Both the position numbers and the translations under genes were made by a program. Under the pieces are notes generated by a model, which searched no databases, had not been told where the DNA came from, and saw only the letters and a program-made list of their open reading frames with translations. A DNA stretch of 64,000 bases from Fimbriimonadaceae bacterium (GTDB lineage: Bacteria; Armatimonadota; Fimbriimonadia; Fimbriimonadales; Fimbriimonadaceae): positions 1 through 64,000 of the forward strand of contig JADLBH010000002.1 of assembly GCA_020847855.1 (NCBI GenBank). Direction: 5' to 3'. Shown piece by piece: positions 1 through 8,385 of this stretch (its first letter is position 1; every line of letters starts with the position of its first letter).

Positions 1-14
1 CTTGGCTCTGCCGG

Positions 15-398
15 CTACTTGAGCTCGACCTTTCCGCCCGCCTCTTCGAGCTTCTTCTTGAGTTCCTCGGCCTCGTCCTTGCCGATGTTCTCCTTGACGG
101 GGTTGGGAGCGCCGTCCACGAGGTCCTTGGCTTCCTTGAGGCCGAGACCGGTGACGTCCTTGACGACCTTGATGACGTTGAGCTTGTTCGCGCCAGCATC
201 GGCGAGCACGACCGTGAACTCGGTCTTCTCCTCGACGGGGGCAGCATCGCCGCCACCCATCATCATGGGCATTCCCATCATGGGGGCGGCAGCGGTCACG
301 CCGAACTTGTCTTCGAGCGCACCCTTGAGCTCGCTTAGCTCAAGCGCGGTCATCTCGCTGATCATGTCTACGACTTTTTCTACGGTTCCTGCGGGCAT
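15..398 (-). CDS. rplL: 50S ribosomal protein L7/L12
   Basis: This is the stalk protein of the large ribosomal subunit, which recruits translation GTPases. The 127-residue length fits the family. The N-terminal dimerisation helix (about 1-33), a hinge, and the C-terminal domain with the conserved [15 protein letters not shown] segment are all visible. The hinge is odd: where most homologues have an Ala/Gly/Val run, residues 40-47 contain six methionines in eight positions. A strong AAAGGAG ribosome binding site precedes the ATG. It lies 30 bp downstream of rplJ in the usual rplJL order; rpoB would be expected just outside the window. Identity is certain; any role for the Met-rich hinge is inference. 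Confidence 0.98.
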   Translation of the reverse strand: MPAGTVEKVVDMISEMTALELSELKGALEDKFGVTAAAPMMGMPMMMGGGDAAPVEEKTEFTVVLADAGANKLNVIKVVKDVTGLGLKEAKDLVDGAPNPVKENIGKDEAEELKKKLEEAGGKVELK

Positions 399-428
399 TT
401 TCGTTCTTTCTCCTTTGTGGGGTGTGGT

Positions 429-1133
429 CTAGGCTTCGGGCGCCTCTTCGGCGATCTCCTCGGCATGGGTCTCGACTTCGGTCGCGTCCGTGGCGCCCTC
501 GGTGGGGGCCTCAGCGGGAAGTTCTTGGGCAGGCTCTTCTGCCGTGGCCTCAGTGCTCTGCGCCTCGGTCGCTGCTTCCGTGGCGGCCTCAGCGGCGGAT
601 TTGGCCTCGATCGGCGAGCCTTCGGCCACCTTTTCGGCGACCGCTCCGATGACCCGGATCGGGTCGGCATAGAGGGCTTCTACGACACCGACGAGCTGGG
701 TGAGCGGCGCGGCGATGGTTCCGATGAGTTGGGCAATGAGCACCTCGCGCGGGGGCAGCTTGCCCAAGGTGTCCACTTGGGAAGCGGACAGGCTCTTTCC
801 ATCGAGGTACGCGCCCTTGATCACGAGGTGCGGATTCGTCTTGCTGAAGTCCACCAGGGCCTTGGCGCACGCCGCCTCGTCCTGGTAGACGAAGGCGACG
901 GCGGTGGGGCCGTTCGTCATCTCGCTCTCGAACTGTTCGGCTGTGTCGCCCGCAGCGAGGCGGAAGAGCGTGTTCTTGACGACTTGGAACTCGCCGGTCT
1001 CTCCCAGGGCCTTGCGCAGCTGCTGGAGCTGCTTGACCTTGAGCCCGCGATACTCGGTGAAGAGCACGCCACGGGCACGCTGGAAGCGTTCCTGAGTCTC
1101 CTGGATCGTCTTGGCCTTTGCGGCGGTTGGCAT
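429..1133 (-). CDS. rplJ: 50S ribosomal protein L10 with acidic C-terminal extension
   Basis: L10 anchors the L7/L12 dimers to the ribosome and in many bacteria represses its own mRNA. Residues 1-171 match the family, including the N-terminal rRNA-binding domain and the hydrophobic C-terminal helix that docks L12. The protein then continues for about 63 residues rich in Ala and Glu with almost no hydrophobic pattern, giving 234 residues where about 165-180 is usual. The start is supported by AAGGAG upstream of the ATG. A long perfect hairpin lies just upstream in the leader. It is cotranscribed with rplL. Confidence 0.97.
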   Translation of the reverse strand: MPTAAKAKTIQETQERFQRARGVLFTEYRGLKVKQLQQLRKALGETGEFQVVKNTLFRLAAGDTAEQFESEMTNGPTAVAFVYQDEAACAKALVDFSKTNPHLVIKGAYLDGKSLSASQVDTLGKLPPREVLIAQLIGTIAAPLTQLVGVVEALYADPIRVIGAVAEKVAEGSPIEAKSAAEAATEAATEAQSTEATAEEPAQELPAEAPTEGATDATEVETHAEEIAEEAPEA

Positions 1134-1164
1134 AGTTCTCCTTGCGTCCTTCCGGACCGCACAC

Positions 1165-1191
1165 GGGCTCCCTGGTTGCGCCAGGGAGCCC
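1165..1191 (-). promoter_or_regulatory. Leader hairpin of the rplJL mRNA (L10-leader candidate)
   Basis: An 11-bp perfect inverted repeat (1165-1175 with 1181-1191, loop of 5) lies about 32 nt upstream of the rplJ start codon. L10 leaders in other bacteria bind the L10-L12 complex for autoregulation, and the position fits. The hairpin could instead be an attenuator or a processing site. The full conserved L10-leader fold has not been checked. Confidence 0.55.
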
Positions 1192-1396
1192 GATCATGTG
1201 CCGCCGGGCCATGCCCAACGATCCAAAACCTTTCTTCCTTGCCGCCTCGGTCGGCCGTCCACGAGGGGCGATTCGGGCCTTTCGGCCACCGACTGTCTCC
1301 GGGAGCAATCCGGATTATGCCAGGTATTGGGCGCGTTCGTGGGCCGAGGACCTATCGGGCCAAGGCGAGATTCCGCCCCCGAGCCGCGAGGCGGGC

Positions 1397-1969
1397 CTAG
1401 CCGCCGCCGGTCTTCGTCGGTCCGCCGGGCCTGGGGACTGTGATCACCCCGCGACCCCCGAACTGCTCATGGATCACGGCGTACGACTGAACCTCCACTC
1501 GATCCAGCGTGCCGTCCCTCACGTTTGGGTCGGCGCTCACCCATTCCGACGCCTGCGCCTTGTCGGCGAACTGCACGACCGCCATCTCGACCCCGCGCTC
1601 CAAGACTCCGTCCAGGAGCACGGTCCCACCGCGAGCGGCCTGGGCCATGTACCGCTCGTGGCCCATGAGGGCGGCGACGGGCACCGCCTTTGTCGAGTCG
1701 TATGTGACGACAAAGAGCCGTAATGCAGGGTTTCGAACCGATCCGACTTGCCCTCCCGCCTGCGCGGAGCCGCTTCCGTTCGCCGAGCCCCGAATCGTGA
1801 CGCTGCCTGAGGCGACGCTGCTCGCCGAGCCCGCCTGGACTTGCTGGCCAGAAGCTGTCACCGGGCCGCTCTTTTGGCTCTGTGCAAAGGCGTTGCCGAG
1901 CATTCCCGCCCCAACGATGGCACCCAAGCACAGCCCAGCGGCCGCGCCGAACAAGGTCGATGTCTTCAT
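1397..1969 (-). CDS. Secreted YCII-related domain protein
   Basis: A 190-residue exported protein. The first 30 residues form a clear Sec signal peptide ending in NAFAQ, with likely cleavage after Ala29. A low-complexity Ser/Gly/Ala linker (about 31-78) follows. The C-terminal part (about 83-170) resembles a YCII-related dimeric alpha-beta barrel: a hydrophobic first strand, a GHERYM segment, and a later strand with FADKAQASEWVSADP. YCII proteins are usually cytoplasmic and catalytically ill-defined, so an exported one is unusual. The start is supported by AGGAGG eight bases upstream of ATG. It appears monocistronic. Confidence 0.75.
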   Translation of the reverse strand: MKTSTLFGAAAGLCLGAIVGAGMLGNAFAQSQKSGPVTASGQQVQAGSASSVASGSVTIRGSANGSGSAQAGGQVGSVRNPALRLFVVTYDSTKAVPVAALMGHERYMAQAARGGTVLLDGVLERGVEMAVVQFADKAQASEWVSADPNVRDGTLDRVEVQSYAVIHEQFGGRGVITVPRPGGPTKTGGG

Positions 1970-2020
1970 TCTCTTCGCCTCCTACGCTACAGACGCCTTG
2001 ACGTGATGTCTGGTTCGCAC

Positions 2021-3865
2021 CTAACTGGGAAGGGGCAGCCCCATGGCCTCGAGCCAGGACCGAAGCGCTTGGATTCGGGCAGCACTGTCAGCGGGAAGGC
2101 TCAAGGGCCGTCCCCGCGCGTCAATCATGATGCCGACCGTGCCGCCCTCGAACTTTCGGGTGAGGGGCTTGCCCTTGCCCGCCCCCACGTCGAGGTTTCG
2201 CGCCGGTTCCACCGTGAGATCGAGGAACTCGCCCCGGCCGCACGGGATGACCTTGATGGATCCGGCGATCACGCTCTCGTTCACCCCGTTGCCAGTGACC
2301 TTGACCGCCACTTCGCCCGGCTTCGCATTGCCGACAGGGGAGAGGCAGTGCCCGCATTTCACGATGCAGTCGTACTCGAAGACTTGCTTCGCCCCTTCAT
2401 AGAAGTGCTCGCTCAATACGCCGAGGTGGGGCATCATGAAGATCGAGTCCACTGTGATCATCGTGGTGCCCTCCGGCTCGTAGGCGTCGAGCATCATCAG
2501 GGCGGACTGGGCTCGCAACGGGGCATGGCTCAAGACCCCGCCCGAACCGATGATCATGTCCAGGTTCATCATCTTGATCAAGGTCTGACCCGTCTCGACC
2601 TGTTCAAAGATCTGGCCGACGTCGCGTTGCTGCTGCGTGCCCTTGAGGGAGCGAGCTAGCGATTTGTGGTGGTCAAAGGCAAGCCGAAGGGCCTCGCGCG
2701 AGACCGCCTGCTCCACGAGGAGGTCTTCATAGGTCTGCGGGATCGTGGTGGGCCGGATCATCTTGTTCCGGAGGCGGTTGCGCAGCTCGGAAGGCTCGAT
2801 CTCGAAGGGGAGCCACCGCGCGATGTTCGTGGTGCCCGCCTCCTTGAGCACGTTGCAGATCGAGTAGCTCATGCCGAGGTTCGCCGAGACGGTGCGGTTG
2901 TAGGTGCCTTCGAAGACCGAGAACACGTCGGTCGTCGCACCGCCGATGTCCACCCCGAGGATGTTCAGGCCTTGCTCGTCGGCATAGGCCTTCATGAGCT
3001 TGCCGACCGCGTTCGGGGTGGCCATCACCTCCTCGCTCGTCCATTCGAGGAGCTTGTGGTAGCCCGGAGCCTGCTGCATGACGTGCTCGAGGAATAGCTC
3101 GTGGATCTCGTCGCGTGCAGGGTCGAGGTTCTCTTGTTCGAGGGTGGGGCGCAGGTTGTCCACGACCTTGAGCTCGATGTCGGCACCCAGGACCTCGCGG
3201 ACGTCTTCGCGCGCCTCCTTGTTCCCAGCAAAGATGACGGGAAGCTTCATGTCGCCAAAGCGCGGCTTTGGGTCTGCCCGGTGGATGACCTCCGCCATCT
3301 CGACCAAGTGGGTGCGGGTTCCGCCATCGGTGCCGCCCGACATCAGAATGATGTCGGGGCGAAGCTGGCGGAGCCTTTGCACCCGCTCAAACTCCTTGCG
3401 CCCGTCGTCCACCGCGAGGCTGTCCATGAGGATCGCTCCCGCGCCCAGAGCGGCACGCTCGGCAGACTCTGCGGACATCGCCTTCACCACGCCCGCGACC
3501 ATCATTTGCAGTCCCCCGCCCGCGCTCGATGTGGAGACATAGAGGTCCGAGGCCTCGTTGGCCCCCGATCGGGCACCTTGGGCCTGACCCTCCTTCTGGA
3601 GCCTCCACACCGTTCCGTCCTTGATAAGGTTCCTGCGTGCGGCCTCGAAACCCTCGGGCACGTGCTCGGCAGTGATCTCCTCCAGCTCAGTGACCGCATT
3701 GAGGACGCCCACCGTGACATCCTCGAACGGCCGCTCCACCGTGGTAGGGGCCTCGCCGCGGGCCACGAGCCGATACTCCCCGGTCGGGCTCCGCTCGATG
3801 AGGATGGCCTTGGTCGTGGTGGAACCGCAGTCGGTCGCGACAATTCGCTGGATGTCCTGGGACAT
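2021..3865 (-). CDS. GlmL/MutL-family ASKHA ATPase
   Basis: A 614-residue protein of the glutamate mutase accessory (GlmL/MutL) family. Two ASKHA phosphate-binding motifs are visible: D12CGSTTTK near the start and GVDIGGATTDVF around residue 305. Relatives are encoded beside adenosylcobalamin-dependent aminomutases and are thought to help assemble or reactivate them. No mutase subunit lies in this window, so the gene is an orphan here. The frame stays open upstream to 4105, but that part runs antisense over the start of rel, so the ATG at 3865 is preferred. It is divergent from rel with about 96 bp between the starts. Confidence 0.85.
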   Translation of the reverse strand: MSQDIQRIVATDCGSTTTKAILIERSPTGEYRLVARGEAPTTVERPFEDVTVGVLNAVTELEEITAEHVPEGFEAARRNLIKDGTVWRLQKEGQAQGARSGANEASDLYVSTSSAGGGLQMMVAGVVKAMSAESAERAALGAGAILMDSLAVDDGRKEFERVQRLRQLRPDIILMSGGTDGGTRTHLVEMAEVIHRADPKPRFGDMKLPVIFAGNKEAREDVREVLGADIELKVVDNLRPTLEQENLDPARDEIHELFLEHVMQQAPGYHKLLEWTSEEVMATPNAVGKLMKAYADEQGLNILGVDIGGATTDVFSVFEGTYNRTVSANLGMSYSICNVLKEAGTTNIARWLPFEIEPSELRNRLRNKMIRPTTIPQTYEDLLVEQAVSREALRLAFDHHKSLARSLKGTQQQRDVGQIFEQVETGQTLIKMMNLDMIIGSGGVLSHAPLRAQSALMMLDAYEPEGTTMITVDSIFMMPHLGVLSEHFYEGAKQVFEYDCIVKCGHCLSPVGNAKPGEVAVKVTGNGVNESVIAGSIKVIPCGRGEFLDLTVEPARNLDVGAGKGKPLTRKFEGGTVGIMIDARGRPLSLPADSAARIQALRSWLEAMGLPLPS

Positions 3866-3961
3866 GGCGGGAATTATAGCCGTGCCGAGGATCCCTAGTC
3901 TGGCTTCCCCAAAGTCTATGCCCCCGCTCGTGTGCCAGAATCGGAAGGGACAATCCCCCCT

Positions 3962-6178
3962 ATGTCCCAACCTGCCCCTTCCTCGAACACTGACTCCGAC
4001 CAACAAGGCGCCCTGCAGCGACTCTTGGGCCTGGCCGAGCAGATTTATGGGAAGGATCAGCGCGAACGGGTGAAGCGCGCCTATGAACTCGCCGAACGGG
4101 CGCACCTAGGACAATCCCGAAAGTCGGGAGAGCCTTACATCCTCCACCCGATCGAAGTTGCTTTGATCGTTGCCGAGCTTCGCATGGATGCGGACACCGT
4201 TGTCGCTGCCCTGCTTCACGACCTGCTCGAGGACACGGAAGTCACGATCGAGGAGGTTGCGAAGGAGTTTGGATCGGACGTGTCCGCCCTCGTCGAGTCG
4301 GTCACCAAACTGGGCTTGAACCTCTTGCCCGACGCAAGCCCCCGTCAGAGGCGGGCCGCCGAATCGGCCCGTGCGGCCGAGACCCTTCGCAAGATGCTCC
4401 TCGCGATGGCGAACGACGTCCGCGTCATGATCATCAAGCTCGCCGATCGGCTCCACAACATGCGGACGATCGAGTTCGTTCCCCCTGCCTCCCAGACGCG
4501 GATCGCGAACGAGACGCTCGAGGTATACGCACCGCTCGCGGCGCGCCTCGGGATATGGCAGCTGAAGTGGCAGCTCGAGGACCTAGCCTTCAAAGTGCTC
4601 CACCCCCGCGAGTTCCAGGAGATCAGCGACCTGGTCGCCAAGACGAGAGGGCAGAGGGAGGAGGAACTGCAGAAGGCGACCGCGGCGCTGCGCGCAATGC
4701 TCGACGAACGAGGCTTGCAGAACTGCTTGATCTCAAGTCGGCCCAAGCACCTCCACAGCATCTTCAACAAGATCGTGAAGGCGAACGTTAAGTTCGAGGA
4801 GATCTACGACCTCCAAGCGATGAGGGTCATCACGGAGACGAAGGACCAGTGCTACACGGTGCTCGGCATCGTCCACGACCTGTGGCAGCCCGTTCCCGGC
4901 CTGTTCTTCGACTATATCGCCTTGCCCAAGCCCAACGGCTACCAAAGCATCCATACCAAGGTGATGGGCCCGCACCGCTCCCCGATCGAGGTCCAGATTC
5001 GTAGCAAGGAGATGCACGAAGTGGCCGAGTTTGGCGTGGCCGCCCACTTCCACTACAAGGAGGGAACGAAGGAGCACGACCGCACCGCGATCCTGGGCAA
5101 GCAGCTTTTCGACTGGTCCGGCGAGAGCCAACTGTCCAGCGACTTTCTGCGGGCGGTCACAACCGACCTCTTCAGCGAGCAGGTCTTTGTCTTCACCCCG
5201 AAGGGCGACGTCCTCGACCTCCCAGCCGACTCGACCCCGATTGACTTCGCGTTCCGCGTGCACTCGGAGCTTGGTCTCCGGGTCGCTGGGGCCAAGATTA
5301 ATGGCTCCATCGTGCCCTTGGACACTAAGCTCAAGAACGGGGACGTGGTCGAGCTCGTGACGAGGTCGAACGCCCAACCCAGCCTCGACTGGCTGAAGTT
5401 CATCCGGAGCCAGCATGCAAAGAACAAGCTCCGATCCTACTTTCGCCGGCGCAACCGTGACGAGAACACCGCGCGCGGGAAAGAGGCCCTGGAGAAGGCG
5501 TTCCGCAGCGCGGGGTTCGACCCTCGCCAGATCCTGGGGGAGGGTCACATGGACGATCTCGCGCCACAGTTCAAGGACTGCGAGCACGCACAGGACGTTT
5601 TCGCCAGGGTCGGAGAGGGCCTGCTCGGCGTCCAGCACGTCGTACACAAGGTTCTGGGCCGGATCGTCAAGGATCAGCCCGGCATCTTCAGGCTCACGCA
5701 AGGCAAGGCGGAGCCGCAGGCGATCACGGGTGCGCTCGACAACGTGATGTATCGCCGGGCGAAGTGTTGCTCGCCAGTTCCTGGGGAGGACGTCGTCGGT
5801 TACGTCTCACGCGGCCGGGGCATCGTGATCCATCGCAGGCTCTGCCCCAACGCGCTGAAGTTCAGCGAGACTGCAGGCGAAGCGGAGCGGCTGACCCCGG
5901 TAGTATGGGAGCCGGACGGCACCGGATACGGAGTGCAGCTCAAGATCGTCGCCGTGAACCGACAGGGTCTTCTCATGGATATCTCGACGATCTTTGGGGA
6001 GTCCAAGGTGAACGTCTCTTCTGCCAGAATTCAGACGTTGCCGAACCATACGGCCGAGATTCTTGTTACGGTAGACGTGCCAGACATGCCTCAGCTTCAG
6101 TCGGTGATGAACAAGGTCGGTAGCTTCACGGACGTAATTTCCATTCTTCGTGCGTTCGGTAAGACCGGGGGTCGCTGA
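3962..6178 (+). CDS. rel: Bifunctional (p)ppGpp synthetase/hydrolase Rel
   Basis: The stringent-response enzyme that makes and degrades (p)ppGpp. Domain order is complete: HD hydrolase (LLHDLLEDT near residue 84), RelA/SpoT nucleotidyltransferase (YDLQAMRVI near 281), TGS domain (VFVFTPKGDV near 407) and a C-terminal ACT domain (about 660-738). The intact HD motif indicates a bifunctional long RSH. The ATG at 3962 has GGAAGGGA about 12 bases upstream; a GTG at 3932 is a possible alternative adding ten residues. The window also carries ppk1 and a Ppx/GppA-type enzyme, which often act with (p)ppGpp. Confidence 0.96.
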   Translation: MSQPAPSSNTDSDQQGALQRLLGLAEQIYGKDQRERVKRAYELAERAHLGQSRKSGEPYILHPIEVALIVAELRMDADTVVAALLHDLLEDTEVTIEEVAKEFGSDVSALVESVTKLGLNLLPDASPRQRRAAESARAAETLRKMLLAMANDVRVMIIKLADRLHNMRTIEFVPPASQTRIANETLEVYAPLAARLGIWQLKWQLEDLAFKVLHPREFQEISDLVAKTRGQREEELQKATAALRAMLDERGLQNCLISSRPKHLHSIFNKIVKANVKFEEIYDLQAMRVITETKDQCYTVLGIVHDLWQPVPGLFFDYIALPKPNGYQSIHTKVMGPHRSPIEVQIRSKEMHEVAEFGVAAHFHYKEGTKEHDRTAILGKQLFDWSGESQLSSDFLRAVTTDLFSEQVFVFTPKGDVLDLPADSTPIDFAFRVHSELGLRVAGAKINGSIVPLDTKLKNGDVVELVTRSNAQPSLDWLKFIRSQHAKNKLRSYFRRRNRDENTARGKEALEKAFRSAGFDPRQILGEGHMDDLAPQFKDCEHAQDVFARVGEGLLGVQHVVHKVLGRIVKDQPGIFRLTQGKAEPQAITGALDNVMYRRAKCCSPVPGEDVVGYVSRGRGIVIHRRLCPNALKFSETAGEAERLTPVVWEPDGTGYGVQLKIVAVNRQGLLMDISTIFGESKVNVSSARIQTLPNHTAEILVTVDVPDMPQLQSVMNKVGSFTDVISILRAFGKTGGR

Positions 6179-6248
6179 TCAGGCCCCTGATCGAGGATTG
6201 CCGCACTTCGCCGCCAGGTCCCGTATTGAGAACAACACAGAACATCGT

Positions 6249-7199
6249 ATGACAATCGAGCAGGTCTCCCAGTTTGCCAGTTCCCTTTGTGCCGAGGTCG
6301 AGAGAGCGATCGTCGGCAAGCCCGAGTCCGTCAAGGTCGCGGTCGCGGCGCTGCTCTGCGAGGGCCACATCCTGATCGAGGACGTGCCGGGAGTAGGGAA
6401 GACCACCTTGGCCAAGGCCCTGGCCCGGACGATCTCGGGTGAGTTCCACCGGATACAGTTCACGCCGGACATCCTCCCCAGCGACATCACCGGCACCTCG
6501 GTCTACCGCCAGACGACGGGCGAGTTCGAGTTCAGGCCTGGACCGCTCTTTGCGAACGTCGTCCTCGTGGACGAGGTCAACCGCGCCACCCCGAAGACTC
6601 AGTCCGCGCTCTTGGAGGCCATGGAGGAGCGCCAGGTCACGATAGATGGGGCGACAAGGGCCCTGCCAGCGCCGTTCTTCGTGATCGCCACTCAGAACAA
6701 CGTCGAAATGACGGGCACCTACCCGTTGCCCGAGGCCCAGCTCGACCGGTTCTTCGCAAGGGTCACCTTGGGCTATCCGAGCCGCGACGCTGAGACCGAG
6801 ATCCTACGCAGCCAGCAGACCGAGATTCCTGTGGAGAGCGTCCAGCAGGTGGGGACCTTGGACGACGTGATCGCGGCTCAACAAGCGATTCGAAACGTGA
6901 TCGTGAGCGAGGGTCTTCGGGAGTACATCGTGGACGTCGTGCGCGCAACGCGCTCCTCCGGGCTGGTCCACCTGGGCAGCTCGCCGCGCGGCTCGCTCTA
7001 CCTCATGCACGCCGCACAGGCCTTGGCCGCGCTCGACCAACGCGACTACGCGACGGCGGACGATGTCAAGTCCGCCGCAGGCTGGGTTTTGGGCCACCGG
7101 CTCATGCTTCGCGGTGAGGTGCGCGCGCGAGGCACCGACGGACCCGAGGTCGTCAGCCAGGTGATGTCCGCAGTGGCGGTTCCCGTACCGGCGAGGTAG
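6249..7199 (+). CDS. MoxR-family AAA+ ATPase
   Basis: A 316-residue MoxR ATPase. The Walker A segment DVPGVGKTT lies near residue 46, a Walker B with VLVDEVNR follows near 103, and ALLEAMEER and ATQNNVEMTGTYPLPEAQLDRF are diagnostic of the family. MoxR proteins act as chaperones for metal-containing or membrane complexes. It is followed by DUF58 and transglutaminase genes in the classic MoxR / DUF58 / TgpA arrangement, only 4 bp before the next start. The upstream ribosome binding site is weak; the ATG was chosen because MTIEQV begins the conserved part. Confidence 0.95.
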   Translation: MTIEQVSQFASSLCAEVERAIVGKPESVKVAVAALLCEGHILIEDVPGVGKTTLAKALARTISGEFHRIQFTPDILPSDITGTSVYRQTTGEFEFRPGPLFANVVLVDEVNRATPKTQSALLEAMEERQVTIDGATRALPAPFFVIATQNNVEMTGTYPLPEAQLDRFFARVTLGYPSRDAETEILRSQQTEIPVESVQQVGTLDDVIAAQQAIRNVIVSEGLREYIVDVVRATRSSGLVHLGSSPRGSLYLMHAAQALAALDQRDYATADDVKSAAGWVLGHRLMLRGEVRARGTDGPEVVSQVMSAVAVPVPAR

Positions 7200-7203
7200 T
7201 AGC

Positions 7204-8385
7204 TTGGTCAATCGTCTCGCCGCCATCGCGCTCACAGTAGCCGCCCTCTTCCTCATGGTGATGGCGGTCCTGGTGAACTCGCCACCGCTCTTCTATATGG
7301 CGACGGCTGTCATCGCGACCTTGGCCGCGTCTCGGCTCCAGGCGTGGCTAGCGGTTCGCGGCTTGAGCTTCGAGCGGAGCGTGCCGCCCGCGGTGAAGGT
7401 CGGCGAAATCGTCTCGATCTCTGTCACCGTCTGGAGCCGCCGCAAGATCCAAAGGCCGCTTGTGACGATCGTGGACGACGTGCCGAAGCGGCTCGCGGCT
7501 CGGGACGTGACACCTTCCATACCCGTCGCCCCAGCCTTCGACCAACCGATCCAGACGTCATACCGGTTTCGACCCATGCGCCGCGGGCGGTACCGATGGA
7601 GTGGCCTTACCGTGTTCGGGACCGACGCGCTCGGGCTCGTGACGACCTCGCTCAAGTATGCGACGGACGTGGTCGAGCTCACCGTTTACCCCGCACCCGT
7701 GCCCATCTTCGTAGACTTGGTCTCCAACGCGGGATGGGGGCCTGCCGAACTCGAGACCGGTCGCGCGAAGGGGAGCGGTATGGAGCCGAGCGGGACTCGG
7801 GAGTATGTAGCGGGCGACCCGCTGCGGCACATCCACTGGGCGGCGAGCGCCCGCACCAACCGGCTCATGGTCAAGGAGCACGAGTCCGGGGCAGGCTCCC
7901 TGATCTCCTGCTTCCTCCAGCGGACAGATGTGGTCGCCGGGCCGCGAGACGGGTGGTCTCCCTTCGAGGCGGCGTGCGCCCACGCCCTCTTCCTCGCGAC
8001 CGACCATGTTCGACGCGGTGGCAGCGTCGTGTTCCCGCAAATGGAGGACCTTTCGGCCGCAATGCAGTCCCCCGAGCTTCGAGAGCGAAACCTCCGAGAG
8101 GTTCTCACGGACATTCAGCCAGGGAGCCATCCCCCGGTCGCGGAGGAGGTCGCGAGGCAGGTTCGCAGGCAGGGAGAGACGATGCTGATCTTCCTTATGG
8201 TCCAGGATCCAGCTCTGCCCGGTGCTCTGCTCCAGATGCGTGAAAACCGGCCCGTGGTCGTCGTCTACGATGGAAAGGAGTACAACCTTTCGGCTCCCAG
8301 CCCGACCGACCCTGCATACATCATCGCATTGGAGGCCGCGGGGGCGAAGGTTCACGTGGCCCCGTACACTGAGGTCGGCGCTTGA
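7204..8385 (+). CDS. DUF58 domain membrane protein
   Basis: A 393-residue protein with two N-terminal membrane segments (about 4-45), an extracytoplasmic beta region, and a DUF58 region from about residue 185, with EPSGTREYVAGDPLRHIHWAASART containing the family's R-Y-x-x-G-D-x-x-R-x-I-x-W signature. The partner ATPase is the MoxR gene just upstream. The start is a TTG four bases after the moxR stop. The stop overlaps the next start (TTGA), so the three genes are probably translationally coupled. The biochemical role is unknown in most family members. Confidence 0.92.
   Translation: MVNRLAAIALTVAALFLMVMAVLVNSPPLFYMATAVIATLAASRLQAWLAVRGLSFERSVPPAVKVGEIVSISVTVWSRRKIQRPLVTIVDDVPKRLAARDVTPSIPVAPAFDQPIQTSYRFRPMRRGRYRWSGLTVFGTDALGLVTTSLKYATDVVELTVYPAPVPIFVDLVSNAGWGPAELETGRAKGSGMEPSGTREYVAGDPLRHIHWAASARTNRLMVKEHESGAGSLISCFLQRTDVVAGPRDGWSPFEAACAHALFLATDHVRRGGSVVFPQMEDLSAAMQSPELRERNLREVLTDIQPGSHPPVAEEVARQVRRQGETMLIFLMVQDPALPGALLQMRENRPVVVVYDGKEYNLSAPSPTDPAYIIALEAAGAKVHVAPYTEVGA

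Noticed and set aside
3866-4105. Longer N-terminus for the GlmL-type protein
   Set aside because: The extension is antisense to the start of rel and lacks family similarity; the motif DCGSTTTK begins right after the ATG at 3865.
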